From Chthonomonas sp035294165 (GTDB taxonomy: Bacteria > Armatimonadota > Chthonomonadetes > Chthonomonadales > Chthonomonadaceae): a DNA stretch of 64,000 nucleotides. Position numbers and translations under genes: made by a program. Under the pieces are notes generated by a model. That model searched no databases. It was not told the origin of the DNA and was given only the letters and a program-made list of their open reading frames with translations. Each line of letters begins with the position of its first letter. The stretch's first letter is position 1. This document shows positions 44,791-53,960 of the stretch, piece after piece. The DNA lies in assembly GCF_035294165.1 (NCBI RefSeq), contig NZ_DATGLN010000207.1, forward strand, positions 84,867 through 148,866, given 5' to 3'.

Positions 44791-45438
44791 TTAGCTGGGT
44801 TGGGACGGCTCTGGATTGTCTGTGGGTGGAGGCGCGGCTTGGTCTGAGCCGATCATTGGAGAGCTTGGCTGCCCGCAGTAGGGACAGAAGCGATAGGGCT
44901 GATCCAGCTTTTCGCCACAGGCGGCGCAAGTATGCCAGAGAGGCGGCTCTTCGTGGCGCTGTTGGGCGCTAAAGGCTTGAAAGACTTTAGCCAGCGATTG
45001 AGCCTCTTTTACATTGAAGAAGCCCCACACGCGGAAACGCAGGGAAACGTTGTCGGCAATTTGTACGGTAAGCCGCCCTGCAGGGGTACCCCCAAAGGTT
45101 TCGCTTTTAACAAACTGTATGTAAAGAACATCCGCTAGGGAATAGCGATGGGCCGAAAGCTTAGAAGGTTTTCCATCGGCGAGGTTGACATGTTGGATGA
45201 GCAGGTTCTGATCGGTAAGCCCCACATTCATGAGGGCGGCGAAAAGGGCCTCTGGGCATACGTTAAGCTTTCCCCTCAGTCCCCCTGCAATCCAGGCTCT
45301 TGTATAGCCGAGAAGATGTTCATCAGGAGCGAGTAAAGACTGCAGACCTTCAATAAGAGAGGCTATTTCCGCAGGCTCTTCATTTCGGGAAGCACGTGCT
45401 TCGTAAGCGTAGCGTGCTCTGCGGCCTCGCTTTCTCAT
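44791..45438 (-). CDS. PH-like domain protein with C-terminal zinc ribbon
   Basis: A 215-residue cytosolic protein. The centre has the strand pattern of bacterial PH-like domains (SLLAPDEHLLGYTRAWI, LTDQNLLIQHVNLADGKPSK, RYSLADVLYIQFVKSETFGG, TVQIADNVSLRFRVWGFFNV). A four-Cys ribbon, CAACGEKLDQPYRFCPYCG, follows, and then a Pro/Gln/Ser-rich tail. The N-terminus is strongly basic. The ribbon resembles that of the M48-like protein encoded 25 bp downstream, so the two probably act together. AGAGGAAA in front supports ATG 45438. Confidence 0.65.
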   Translation of the reverse strand: MRKRGRRARYAYEARASRNEEPAEIASLIEGLQSLLAPDEHLLGYTRAWIAGGLRGKLNVCPEALFAALMNVGLTDQNLLIQHVNLADGKPSKLSAHRYSLADVLYIQFVKSETFGGTPAGRLTVQIADNVSLRFRVWGFFNVKEAQSLAKVFQAFSAQQRHEEPPLWHTCAACGEKLDQPYRFCPYCGQPSSPMIGSDQAAPPPTDNPEPSQPS

Positions 45439-45521
45439 AGCAGTTTCCTCTTTTGCTTTTTCTATAGCATACCGTACGGAGAGGATAAGGACGAGGTTTC
45501 AGCATTTTTTGTTTTGGACGC

Positions 45522-46712
45522 TCATGGTGCTGTGGTTGCAGGCCACATTTTTGCCTTCTGCCGTAGCTGCGGCTGGTTGGGTTGCAGTTGTAGACTGCGC
45601 TGTGCGGCCAGTCGGGCCTCTGCCCAATGATGATGGGAGGCGTAGAAGAGTGCTAAGCGGTTCCAGAGCAGGGCGCTATTGGGTTGACGCCCTATGCGCA
45701 TCTGCAGTTGCGAAAGTTTTAAGCGAAATTGGCTTTCCCTGTAGAACCGCTCTAAGGTCGCTTTTGATTCGGCAGATTTTCGTTCTAATGCCAAAGTTCT
45801 GCCTAGTGCAAATAGGGTTTGAGTATCGTTAGGGTTTAATTGAAGGGCCTGGCGAAATGCCTGTTCGGCATCGGGCAATTTGTTCATGAGGAGATATAGC
45901 TGGCCGAGCTGATAGGAAGCGCTGTAGGCCTTCACCGGGTCGTTTAGTCGCTCAATAGCCGCTTTAAGGAGCCTTATCGCGGTCGCTTGCTGAGTGGGGG
46001 ACGTTGATGAGGTAGCAAGGAGCGTGCCTTCTGCAGCTAGAACTTCTGGATTGTGAGGGGATAGGTGATAGGCTTTTTGAAGCACGGTTTTAGCCTCTGC
46101 GAAACGTCCCATCTGCTGAAGGATGGTGGCGAGGTTGAGAAGATACGATACGCGGTTAGTGGACAACGCCACAGCCTTTTGGGCCGAGGAGAGGGCGTGT
46201 TGGAGATCGCCTTGTTGAAAAAGCGCTTTTGAGAGACCATACTGGGCCTCTGCGTTGTGCGGATTCAGCGATAGAGCATGCCGGAATACGGCTATAGCCT
46301 TCACCCTGTCACCAGTTTGTAAATAGAGTTTGGCGAGAGTTGACCATGCAGTCGAGGAGCGCGGGAGCGCTTCTATCATCTGTTGGGCAAGTGCAAGGGT
46401 GTTTTTCATATCGCGAGTCCGTTGCGCGCAGCGGATGGCGCCAAACCAAGCTGTCTCGTTGGTCGGCTGCCGTTTGGCCGCATGGATATAGTCTTGAAAA
46501 GCCTCCTCATCATGCCCTTGAGCCTCCATGCGGGCGGCCAGCTCCACGAAAGCATCAGGATCGTCGTCATGGCGAATCGTGTAGCGGAGAAGCGAAGGAA
46601 GCGAAAGATGGTGAAGCCAGAATCGGTGTCCGAAATCGGAGCAGAGCAACAGGGTAGCTAATCCTCCAAGCCCGATTAGAATGATGGCAAAAGCGAGTAA
46701 CACCCGTTTCAT
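45522..46712 (-). CDS. membrane-anchored TPR protein (third TPR of the CRTAC1 cluster)
   Basis: A 396-residue protein with one N-terminal membrane segment (LLAFAIILIGLGGLATLLL). About nine TPR units follow, for example AWSTLAKLYLQTGDRVKAIA, AQYGLSKALFQQGDLQHALS, VLAAEGTLLATSSTSPTQQA and AEQAFRQALQLNPNDTQTLF, and one near the end, AEARLAAQRSLQLQPNQPQL. It should present a binding surface outside the membrane. It is the last gene of the run; its start overlaps the upstream FG-GAP/UnbV stop by 4 bp (ATGA), so the two are translated together. Confidence 0.85.
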   Translation of the reverse strand: MKRVLLAFAIILIGLGGLATLLLCSDFGHRFWLHHLSLPSLLRYTIRHDDDPDAFVELAARMEAQGHDEEAFQDYIHAAKRQPTNETAWFGAIRCAQRTRDMKNTLALAQQMIEALPRSSTAWSTLAKLYLQTGDRVKAIAVFRHALSLNPHNAEAQYGLSKALFQQGDLQHALSSAQKAVALSTNRVSYLLNLATILQQMGRFAEAKTVLQKAYHLSPHNPEVLAAEGTLLATSSTSPTQQATAIRLLKAAIERLNDPVKAYSASYQLGQLYLLMNKLPDAEQAFRQALQLNPNDTQTLFALGRTLALERKSAESKATLERFYRESQFRLKLSQLQMRIGRQPNSALLWNRLALFYASHHHWAEARLAAQRSLQLQPNQPQLRQKAKMWPATTAP

Positions 46713-48448
46713 TCTTCCGTGCCGGTATCTTCTCGAATCGTGATATAGCGATTAAACCTAGATACAGAAATATCATCTACCTTACCGCTTGGCCAGTGGA
46801 CAGAGAGCTTCACCGGGGTTCCATTGTGAGTACCTAACCCAAAAAGGACTCGTGGGTCACATGCGCTAAGATAGCTTCTGCCGGTTTGAACCTCGCGCAT
46901 TTGTCTCGTATCACTCGTTTCCAGATAGATACGGGTTCCAATAGCGTCACGATTGCTTTTTGTTCCAACCAGCTTAAGTCCTAACCAGAGATTCGACGTA
47001 GGTGTTTCGTTGTGCAGCAGAAGGGTATGCCCTTCCAGATCGACCACTAAGGCATCGGGTTTGCCATCGTTGTCGTAATCTCCTATGGCAAGCCCGCGCC
47101 CTACAATAGGTTGCAAGAAAGCGGGTCCTACTTCGCTCGAGACATCACGGAAAGTGCCATCACGGCGATTTTGAAAAGCCTGCATAGTTTGCCGATAGGT
47201 TGCCGGGGGATGGAACTGATAGATCGTATCTTGCACATGGCCGTTGGTAAAGAGAAGGTCAAGCCATCCGTCTAGGTCGAAGTCTGCCCATGCCACTCCG
47301 AAAGCGAGGCGTTGGGTGGTATCTGCAAGGCCGGCAGCATAACTTACAAATTTAAACAGCCCATTGCCTTCATTATGATAGAGAGCGCGTGGCTGATCCT
47401 GGAACGTGGCCACGATCAGATCGAGATAGCCATCGTTATCATAGTCGCCCCAATCTACGCCCATACCAGCTTGAGGATTTCCATTGGCATCGTAAGCGGT
47501 GCCGGAGAGCAATCCCACGTTTTCAAAGCCGGTATGACGATTATGCCAGAGATCGGCAGCGAGACCGTCGTTAGCAACGTAGAGGTCTTGCCAACCATCG
47601 TTATCATAATCTGCGGCAGCTACGCCAAGATTGTTGCCATGGCCTTTATCAAAGCCCCACATCCGGGTAACATCGGTAAATTTATTGTCATGATTGTACC
47701 GAAATACACGAACAAATTGTGGATCGTAGTAGAACGGCGGGCAGGCGGCTTGCACACTACCGTAGCGGCATGTTTGTAAGGAGTGCGGGGTGAAGGTGAC
47801 ATAGTGTCCGACGACTAATTCAAGCACTCCATCTCGATCCAGATCAGTGAAGGTTGCGCTTGTCGCCCAGTCATAAGGGCTGACCGCTTCCATACCTGAG
47901 CCTTGGGTTACGTCTTCAAAATAACCTTCATGATTATGTAAGAGAACGTTGCGACCGTAGCCTGTTAAGAAGACGTCGGGCCAGCCGTCGTTATCATAGT
48001 CGCCTACAGCAACTCCCATGAACATGCCTTCCACAGTAAGACCAGCTTCTTTTGTACATTCTCTAAAAGTTCCGTTCCTATTGTTTTGATAAAGGGCGCA
48101 ATAGGGTTGACCAACGAGGAGAACATCAAGGAAGCCATCATTATCAAAATCGAGAAATGCACAGCCACATCCTGCTGTTTCTAGAATATTCAAGGGCGAA
48201 CGTCCATGATGGCCTAGTTGAAAGCAAATACCGGCATCGCGGGCGCGGTCGAGTAGACGGAAAGGGGAATGCTGGGATCTTAGTCTAGACGGGTCGCCGG
48301 ATGGGCGAGAGGGTCGGCAACTCGGCACGAGCGAACAGAGGGTGGAGCACAGGCCATATTTCAGAAAGCTACGGCGGGAAGGCTTATGTTGACCGAGCCG
48401 ATTTACCAGTTTCGATATGTTCATGCGGCTATGCGTGGTCATTTTCAC
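46709..48448 (-). CDS. FG-GAP/ASPIC-UnbV (CRTAC1-like) protein, second of cluster
   Basis: A protein of about 579 residues. The signal SRRSFLKYGLCSTLCSLVPSC combines a Tat motif with a possible lipidation cysteine. FG-GAP repeats with calcium loops follow: DFDNDGFLDVLLVG, DYDNDGWPDVFLTG, DLDRDGVLELVVGH, DYDNDGWQDLYVA, DYDNDGYLDLIVAT, DFDLDGWLDLLFTN and DYDNDGKPDALVVD. The C-terminal UnbV domain includes LVGTKSNRDAIGTRIYLETS and YLSACDPRVLFGLGTHNG. The start is GTG 48448 or ATG 48442, inside the end of the upstream gene. It is 4-bp coupled to the downstream TPR gene. Confidence 0.9.
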   Translation of the reverse strand: MKMTTHSRMNISKLVNRLGQHKPSRRSFLKYGLCSTLCSLVPSCRPSRPSGDPSRLRSQHSPFRLLDRARDAGICFQLGHHGRSPLNILETAGCGCAFLDFDNDGFLDVLLVGQPYCALYQNNRNGTFRECTKEAGLTVEGMFMGVAVGDYDNDGWPDVFLTGYGRNVLLHNHEGYFEDVTQGSGMEAVSPYDWATSATFTDLDRDGVLELVVGHYVTFTPHSLQTCRYGSVQAACPPFYYDPQFVRVFRYNHDNKFTDVTRMWGFDKGHGNNLGVAAADYDNDGWQDLYVANDGLAADLWHNRHTGFENVGLLSGTAYDANGNPQAGMGVDWGDYDNDGYLDLIVATFQDQPRALYHNEGNGLFKFVSYAAGLADTTQRLAFGVAWADFDLDGWLDLLFTNGHVQDTIYQFHPPATYRQTMQAFQNRRDGTFRDVSSEVGPAFLQPIVGRGLAIGDYDNDGKPDALVVDLEGHTLLLHNETPTSNLWLGLKLVGTKSNRDAIGTRIYLETSDTRQMREVQTGRSYLSACDPRVLFGLGTHNGTPVKLSVHWPSGKVDDISVSRFNRYITIREDTGTEE

Positions 48449-49610
48449 GGTTCAATGGGAAGCGATAAAGAGTGAATTGGGTTTGCCCATAGAGAGCGCT
48501 GTGTGACCAGTTAAACCAGTTGGTATGATTGGTGCATTGAACAAAATAACAGTTGGGCCCTCGGAAAAGAAGTTGGCTGGTTGTATGAGTAGTGATTTGG
48601 AAAAGCAGTTCAAAACCGCCAGGTCGTGGTATATACCGCCATATACGTGTTGCACCTAGTGTGTTAGATTGCGCCATGTAAAGGTGGGAACCGTAAACAT
48701 AGAGCTGCAGTGGGGCATTGCCAACGGCCGGTAACTCCTCCAGCACATGAATCGCTTTTTCGGACAGATTCGCATAGACGATGCGATAATGGTCGGGAAA
48801 GGTAGAGTTGTTCCACGGCTCGAATACATTTTGAATCCAATAAAAGTTGCCTTCATACAGGATTGGGGGGTACTGGCTATTGTAGGCATCAATTTGGCCT
48901 ATGGCTTTCCCGTTGTCATCAAAAAGACAAAGGCTATTGCGAAAAATACGGATGCGGCTTGCGGTACGTTGAATAACGGTTCGGGTTTGATGGGTAGGCC
49001 ATTCCTGCAAAATGCCAATGTAAGGCGGCAAGCAAAAGATTTGACGAGCATTTGGAATGTTTTGGGCCAAGGTAGCTGTTTGCCTGCTTGGCAAGTTCAT
49101 ACGTATGAGAGCAAACCGATGTTTGGTTGTAGGTACTTGTGCTGTTAGCCAGTAGATAGCATGGTCGTTTGCGGCAACGGGGTAAAGCTGTTCGTGGCCT
49201 AGGGAGATAATAGGATTGAAATTTGGCAGTAGTGTTTCTGTTTTACCATTTTGAAGAGATATCGTGATGATTTTTGCGGACGGACGGGTTGGCGTTATCG
49301 CAGGGAAGTAGAGAGCATATAGCATGTTATTTTCAGAATATATGGGAGTGACGTTGCCTTGTAGTATCGCGATAGTTTGGAGCTTTGGTTGTTGAATGGC
49401 GAGACGATGGATAAGAAACTTTCCTGGGCTACTTAGGTCGGCGGTATAGACGACACCGGGCAATACTGCTAGAACCAGACTATCTGGTAGATTTGTGACG
49501 GCCTGTAAGGGTGTTTGATGAGCTGCTTTTCTGATGATCAGAAAAAGCAGAACCACTGCGCTCAACAAGACGAGAGTAGCGATAAAGAGGGAACGATGAC
49601 GCTCCATCAT
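48429..49610 (-). CDS. membrane-anchored beta-propeller-like protein
   Basis: A 393-residue protein with one N-terminal membrane helix (LFIATLVLLSAVVLLFLIIR). The rest is beta-rich with regular tryptophan- and tyrosine-containing strands such as LYALYFPAITPTRP, AIYWLTAQVPTTKHRFALIR, NFYWIQNVFEPWNNSTF and ATRIWRYIPRPGGFELLF, consistent with a WD40/TolB-like propeller. No FG-GAP calcium loops are present, so it differs from its neighbours. It overlaps the following gene and is coupled to the preceding one (ATGA at 49607-49610). No family was recognised; the operon context is the best guide to its role. Confidence 0.7.
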   Translation of the reverse strand: MMERHRSLFIATLVLLSAVVLLFLIIRKAAHQTPLQAVTNLPDSLVLAVLPGVVYTADLSSPGKFLIHRLAIQQPKLQTIAILQGNVTPIYSENNMLYALYFPAITPTRPSAKIITISLQNGKTETLLPNFNPIISLGHEQLYPVAANDHAIYWLTAQVPTTKHRFALIRMNLPSRQTATLAQNIPNARQIFCLPPYIGILQEWPTHQTRTVIQRTASRIRIFRNSLCLFDDNGKAIGQIDAYNSQYPPILYEGNFYWIQNVFEPWNNSTFPDHYRIVYANLSEKAIHVLEELPAVGNAPLQLYVYGSHLYMAQSNTLGATRIWRYIPRPGGFELLFQITTHTTSQLLFRGPNCYFVQCTNHTNWFNWSHSALYGQTQFTLYRFPLNRENDHA

Positions 49611-51376
49611 TTCTGTCCTCGTTGGTGGGCATACACTCGTGGATCGGGTCGGATAGCATCTCCCTCACGCAGCCAATAGAAGCGGTCTACCGCTAGAGGG
49701 CCGTGAATAATTTGCCGTTGCCCACTAAGCCATCGGATTTCGATCATTTCCACCTTGGTGGCAGCACCTAGTCCAAAGAAAAGACGTTTATCGCTACTCG
49801 AAGCATAGCTACTACTAAGACGGCATTCGGCGAAATAGCGTTTGCCAGAGGCGGTTACCCATACCAACGAGCCGGCTCCATCTCGATTCGTGCGTGTGCC
49901 CTCAAGCCTCAATGTAATCCAGTGATTCGGGTCTTTACTTTCATTGTGGAAGAGCTGGGCTGGGGCATTGTGGTTATTTACCAAGATATCTAGCTTTCCG
50001 TCGTTATCATAGTCGCCGACGGCGAGGCCACGAGTGACCATTGGGACGGTGAGATCGTCCACGTCCTGCGTGACGAGATCGAACGTTCCGTTGCCTAAAT
50101 TATGAAATAGTTGCTTAGGTTCGGCATAGGTAACCCCAGGCGAGCGATCGGCAATGAGAGGATCAACATGACCATTACCGAAAATCAAATCTTTCCAACC
50201 ATCGCGATCATAATCAATGAACTCAACGCCAAAAGCGAGGGTGTTGAGGGTTGCCGACCCGATGCCGGATTGATAGGTTGCATCATCGAAATAGCCTAAA
50301 GAGGTGGCACGATACACCGAATCGGGTTGACCGGAAAAATTGGTAACAACGAGACTCTCCCAGCCTTCATTAGTATAGTCTCCCACAGCAATGCCCATGC
50401 CGGATAGAATGCGGCCATCTGTTCCGGCAGCTACCCCTGCTTGTAGGGCGACGTTGCGAAAACGGCCGTTTCCGTCGTTGTGAAGGAGGACGTTGGGCAT
50501 GAGGTCGTTGGCAATATAGATGTCTTCCCAACCGTCATGATCGTAGTCTAACCAAACGACGCCTAGCCCACGACATTGGAGTACATCGAGACCAGCTTGC
50601 TTGGTTACATCGGTAAAAGTACCATCCCCATTATTACGATACAGCGTGGGTGTTTCTGTGGGATAGACCTCGGGGGAGCAGTAGTCACGCCGACCCTTAT
50701 CGTCTTTGCAGACAATATCGGTAGAGGGGGTCCAGGGCACGTAATGAAGCACGATGAGGTCAAGATTACCATCATTATCGTAGTCACCGAAAGCAGCAGA
50801 GGTCGCCCAGCGATTTTTACCGCGTTCACCTACGCCGGCGCGTTCGGTGACATCCTGGAAACCTCCTTTGCGGTTGTTTTGCATAAGAAAACATCCGTTG
50901 TAGCCGGTGATGAAGATGTCTGGATAGCCATCGTTATCAAAGTCTCCTACGGCAACGCCTTGGGCATAGCCCTGGTCAAAATCAAGCCCTGCTTCTCTAG
51001 TGACATCGGTGAATGTTCCGTCCCCATTATTGCGATAGAGGGCACAGCGGGGCCGTGGCCCTGGGTTGAACTGACCGGGTGGTGTGCCCGACTGTACCAG
51101 GAAGATATCGAGAAGCCCGTCGTTGTTGTAGTCTAAGAAGGCGCAGCCGCCAGGAGTTGTCTCGATAAAGGCGAATTTCCCGCTGGCTCCGTTGGTTTCG
51201 ATAAAATGTATGCCGACTTGCTGGGCAACATTCCGAAAGAGCAGGTTGTGTTGAACCGGGCGCACAGGATCGCTACCGGAGAGAGGGTGTTGATCGTTTA
51301 AAGAGAGCGTTCGGCAACCGGTGAGAGTAGCAAGAAGGCCTAGAAAAAGATCACGACGACTAGGTATGTGCTTCAT
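49607..51376 (-). CDS. FG-GAP/ASPIC-UnbV (CRTAC1-like) protein, first of cluster
   Basis: A 589-residue protein with a Tat/lipoprotein signal, PSRRDLFLGLLATLTGC. The propeller repeats carry DYNNDGLLDIFLVQ, DFDNDGYPDIFITG, DYDNDGNLDLIVLH, DYDHDGWEDIYIAN, DYDRDGWKDLIFGN and DYDNDGKLDILVNN. The UnbV domain has LRLEGTRTNRDGAGSLVWVT and SYASSSDKRLFFGLGAATKV. It is a paralogue of the two other FG-GAP proteins here. Start ATG 51376 overlaps the upstream TPR stop by 4 bp, and its stop overlaps the propeller-like start by 4 bp, so three genes are linked by ATGA junctions. Confidence 0.92.
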   Translation of the reverse strand: MKHIPSRRDLFLGLLATLTGCRTLSLNDQHPLSGSDPVRPVQHNLLFRNVAQQVGIHFIETNGASGKFAFIETTPGGCAFLDYNNDGLLDIFLVQSGTPPGQFNPGPRPRCALYRNNGDGTFTDVTREAGLDFDQGYAQGVAVGDFDNDGYPDIFITGYNGCFLMQNNRKGGFQDVTERAGVGERGKNRWATSAAFGDYDNDGNLDLIVLHYVPWTPSTDIVCKDDKGRRDYCSPEVYPTETPTLYRNNGDGTFTDVTKQAGLDVLQCRGLGVVWLDYDHDGWEDIYIANDLMPNVLLHNDGNGRFRNVALQAGVAAGTDGRILSGMGIAVGDYTNEGWESLVVTNFSGQPDSVYRATSLGYFDDATYQSGIGSATLNTLAFGVEFIDYDRDGWKDLIFGNGHVDPLIADRSPGVTYAEPKQLFHNLGNGTFDLVTQDVDDLTVPMVTRGLAVGDYDNDGKLDILVNNHNAPAQLFHNESKDPNHWITLRLEGTRTNRDGAGSLVWVTASGKRYFAECRLSSSYASSSDKRLFFGLGAATKVEMIEIRWLSGQRQIIHGPLAVDRFYWLREGDAIRPDPRVYAHQRGQK

Positions 51377-52542
51377 AAGGAGGAACCTGAATGGACTTGC
51401 ATTTTGCGTTGTAGGGAGAGGGCTTGGAATAGTGCCTTTTGAATTTCAGGATCGTGTGGTTTCAAATTATCGGCAGTGCGCAGAAAGAGCAATGCAGCTT
51501 TTGGTTCGTTGCGTTGAATTTCGAGGCGGCCTAATTGAAGGAGGAGAGCCACATTTTGCCGATCGGTAGAGTAGCGGCGTAGCAGAGAGGTCTCTTCCGC
51601 TTGCAACATGCTTTCGCGTTGATATTCGGCGAGAGTTGTTGTAGCGTCCTTGTTATCACCGAGCATAAGTTGAACTTGTGCGAGAGTATAGAGAGCGGCA
51701 ATGTAGTGAGGCTTTTCCCGAATCGCTTTTTGGAGATAGGGAAGAGCCGCCTTTAGGCGATGCTCATTAAAATAGAGACGACCCAGTTCGAAGTTCGCTT
51801 CAGGGTAGTGAGGGTTCAAGAGTAGCGCTTGCAGAAGATATTGTTCGGCCTGATGTTGGCTTGAAGGGTCCACAGAGCGTCGAGCATAGATATAGCCTAA
51901 CCAGTAATAAGGTTCAGGATGAATTCTGGCCAGTTGCAAAACAGATAGCAGCACCTGTTGCGCTTGGTTATAGTTGCCGGTGAGCGCTAAAACTTTAGCA
52001 TAAGTGAGTTGTATCTGTGGATCTTTGGAATAGGCTTGTGAGGCGACACGAAGGTGTTGAATGGCAGATAGCGCATCATTACGCTTCGCAGCTAAGATGC
52101 CGAGGCACAGGTGGGCACGCGGGCAGTTAGTGTCTAATTTTAGCTCATGCTGTGCATCTCGTTCTGCCGACACCTCCAGGCCGACGAGAGCTTCCGCTTC
52201 TGCAAGGCGACACCATGCATGTTTTGCGGTAGGCAAAAGCTTAAGGTATTTGTGCCAAAAATCTATGGCCGCGAGATTATCATTTTCATGCATGGCCATT
52301 TCTGCTAGAGCACGGTAGGGCGGTGGATAGCGAGGATCACGCCGAATCGCAGCGATATAGGCCTGTTGCGCCTGTTGCATCAGCCCAATTGCTTCGAGGT
52401 TACGCCCTCGTTGATATTCGAACACTGCAGGTGAAGGTCGTAATTCAAGCCAAACGCCGAGCAATAAACCTACCATGCCCGCTATAGGCAGAACATAGCG
52501 GGCATGGACTACGAATTTATGCGGCATAAATGCCGTATGCAT
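51373..52542 (-). CDS. membrane-anchored TPR protein (second TPR of cluster)
   Basis: A 389-residue protein with a single N-terminal membrane segment (YVLPIAGMVGLLLGVWLELR). Repeats include AIGLMQQAQQAYIAAIRRDP, AIDFWHKYLKLLPTAKHAWC, AIQHLRVASQAYSKDPQIQL, AEQYLLQALLLNPHYPEANF and ALPYLQKAIREKPHYIAALY, all with the TPR pattern. It probably docks the exported FG-GAP partner encoded downstream, with which it shares an ATGA junction. It starts 5 bp after the prepilin stop. Confidence 0.85.
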   Translation of the reverse strand: MHTAFMPHKFVVHARYVLPIAGMVGLLLGVWLELRPSPAVFEYQRGRNLEAIGLMQQAQQAYIAAIRRDPRYPPPYRALAEMAMHENDNLAAIDFWHKYLKLLPTAKHAWCRLAEAEALVGLEVSAERDAQHELKLDTNCPRAHLCLGILAAKRNDALSAIQHLRVASQAYSKDPQIQLTYAKVLALTGNYNQAQQVLLSVLQLARIHPEPYYWLGYIYARRSVDPSSQHQAEQYLLQALLLNPHYPEANFELGRLYFNEHRLKAALPYLQKAIREKPHYIAALYTLAQVQLMLGDNKDATTTLAEYQRESMLQAEETSLLRRYSTDRQNVALLLQLGRLEIQRNEPKAALLFLRTADNLKPHDPEIQKALFQALSLQRKMQVHSGSSL

Positions 52543-52547
52543 CGTGA

Positions 52548-53339
52548 TTACTTATAGAGCGGGCACAGATTAGAATCGGTATCGCCCGTTTGTTGGCCCC
52601 AATCACCCGAGGCGATTTCACGACCGAAGCCATTATACTGGGGGCCACCTGCGGGACCTTTAGGCAGAAAAACGGCTGCGAACTTCTCTGCCTTTACGTG
52701 TCCATCGAAGAATGCCCAGTTGCCCATACCACCGTTTGGCTTTACCTGTGTGGGATCGTTGCTTCCAGGATTGATCGAGCCACGATGCTGGAAGAAGCCC
52801 GTACCCCATTGGCAAGCAGGAGGATTGTTGATATGGGCGACCCAGTCACCGAGGTCATTATCTTGCCAGAGCGATTCTAGCATCATTACCTCTTCGGCAG
52901 GATGGTGCAGGGCAGCCATTTGTGGCCCTGTTTGATCGTAGATCAGAACCCCATTAGAGGCATATGAGGTCATGAAGTTCTTATCGTTTTCCTCGGTGGG
53001 GATATTGCGATTCGGATTCGACGGGCACTGCCATATCTGATAGTTTTTAATGTAGGGGAAGGTGACCGTTTTGTAGCCTATAATATGGCCATTTACCGGG
53101 TCCCCATCTACGTTGCCTGGCAAACGAACGATACGACTGCCCGGAAACGTCTCATCGTAGTCTTGCGCATACATCTCCATGCCTAAGGCGATCTGTTTGA
53201 GGTTGGATAGGCAGGTTGCTATACGTGCCGACTCACGGGCCTGTGCGAACACAGGAAACAGGATTGCTGCCAAAATCGCTATGATGGCGATAACGACAAG
53301 CAGCTCTATTAGTGTGAATGCAGATGATCTTCTTAACAC
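52548..53339 (-). CDS. DUF1559 prepilin-like secreted protein
   Basis: A protein of about 263 residues. GTG 53339 is chosen because GGAGG lies 7 bases upstream and it gives the usual short leader: LRRSSA then FTLIELLVVIAIIAILAAIL. The type III signal is thus intact except that Ala replaces Gly at -1. LFPVFAQARESARIATC and LSNLKQIALGMEMYAQDY follow, and the domain ends with NWAFFDGHVKAEKFAAVF, the DG-H motif of DUF1559. Upstream alternative ATG 53384 would add 15 residues. It lies in the middle of the TPR/FG-GAP operon. DUF1559 proteins are abundant in Armatimonadota and Planctomycetes and are probably assembled or displayed by type IV pilus machinery. Confidence 0.9.
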   Translation of the reverse strand: MLRRSSAFTLIELLVVIAIIAILAAILFPVFAQARESARIATCLSNLKQIALGMEMYAQDYDETFPGSRIVRLPGNVDGDPVNGHIIGYKTVTFPYIKNYQIWQCPSNPNRNIPTEENDKNFMTSYASNGVLIYDQTGPQMAALHHPAEEVMMLESLWQDNDLGDWVAHINNPPACQWGTGFFQHRGSINPGSNDPTQVKPNGGMGNWAFFDGHVKAEKFAAVFLPKGPAGGPQYNGFGREIASGDWGQQTGDTDSNLCPLYK

Positions 53340-53431
53340 TTTCGATCCTCCTTCTTGAAATTTAGGTGTTGTATTTAATTGCATTGTGAACCTCTTAAGC
53401 ATGACCTGAGAGAACTGATGACTAAAACTTT

Positions 53432-53656
53432 TTATTGACCACCTCCTCCCATATGTGCGTAAGGTGAATTCGAGATGGAGGCACTATTTCCGTTCTCCAT
53501 CATCTGATAAGTTGAACGTGCTTGAGGGGGCAATTGCGGTTTTTCGGGTTTTTGCCACATAAAACTGCTCCACCGAATGCCCCAATAGGCAAGTAGAAGA
53601 GCAATGACAAGGAACGCGATGGCGAACCCTAACCTCTTCTTTTGGACTTCATCCAT
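53432..53656 (-). CDS. tiny single-pass membrane protein
   Basis: A 74-residue protein. A basic start (DEVQKKRLG) is followed by one hydrophobic helix (FAIAFLVIALLLAYWGIRW) and a Pro/Gln/Ser-rich tail ending GGGGQ. ATG 53656 follows AGGAG 10 bases upstream. It lies between another tiny membrane gene and the prepilin, so it is probably an accessory of that unit. No family was recognised. Confidence 0.55.
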   Translation of the reverse strand: MDEVQKKRLGFAIAFLVIALLLAYWGIRWSSFMWQKPEKPQLPPQARSTYQMMENGNSASISNSPYAHMGGGGQ

Positions 53657-53690
53657 AGCCTGCTTTCTCCTTTGACTACCTAAGTAGCTT

Positions 53691-53960
53691 TTATTTCGAG
53701 TCTTGGTCGTGGGGGGATGAGACCGCATGATTTGAGGGAGATGACTTTGTCACTTCTGCCCCTTCGGGGTGGGATACAGACGATTTTTGTTTTGAGGAAG
53801 GGGCGGATGGCGTTTGTGGTGCAGGGCCGGGACGCGCAGAATTATGGAGTGGAATACCGCCTAGTGGTGCTTCTGTGGCCCGATAAAGTATGAGTGCAGC
53901 GATGCCGATTACAATAATAACGATAGCGATGGCTAGAAGCGGATTCACCTGTGTTTTCAT
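53691..53960 (-). CDS. tiny single-pass membrane protein with Pro/Ser-rich tail
   Basis: An 89-residue protein: one hydrophobic helix (LLAIAIVIIVIGIAALILYR) followed by a long Pro/Ser/Ala tail. AGGAG 10 bases upstream supports ATG 53960, and the start overlaps the preceding TPR stop by 4 bp. It shares the plan of the neighbouring 74-residue protein (one helix, disordered outer tail), suggesting a pair. No family was recognised. Confidence 0.55.
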   Translation of the reverse strand: MKTQVNPLLAIAIVIIVIGIAALILYRATEAPLGGIPLHNSARPGPAPQTPSAPSSKQKSSVSHPEGAEVTKSSPSNHAVSSPHDQDSK

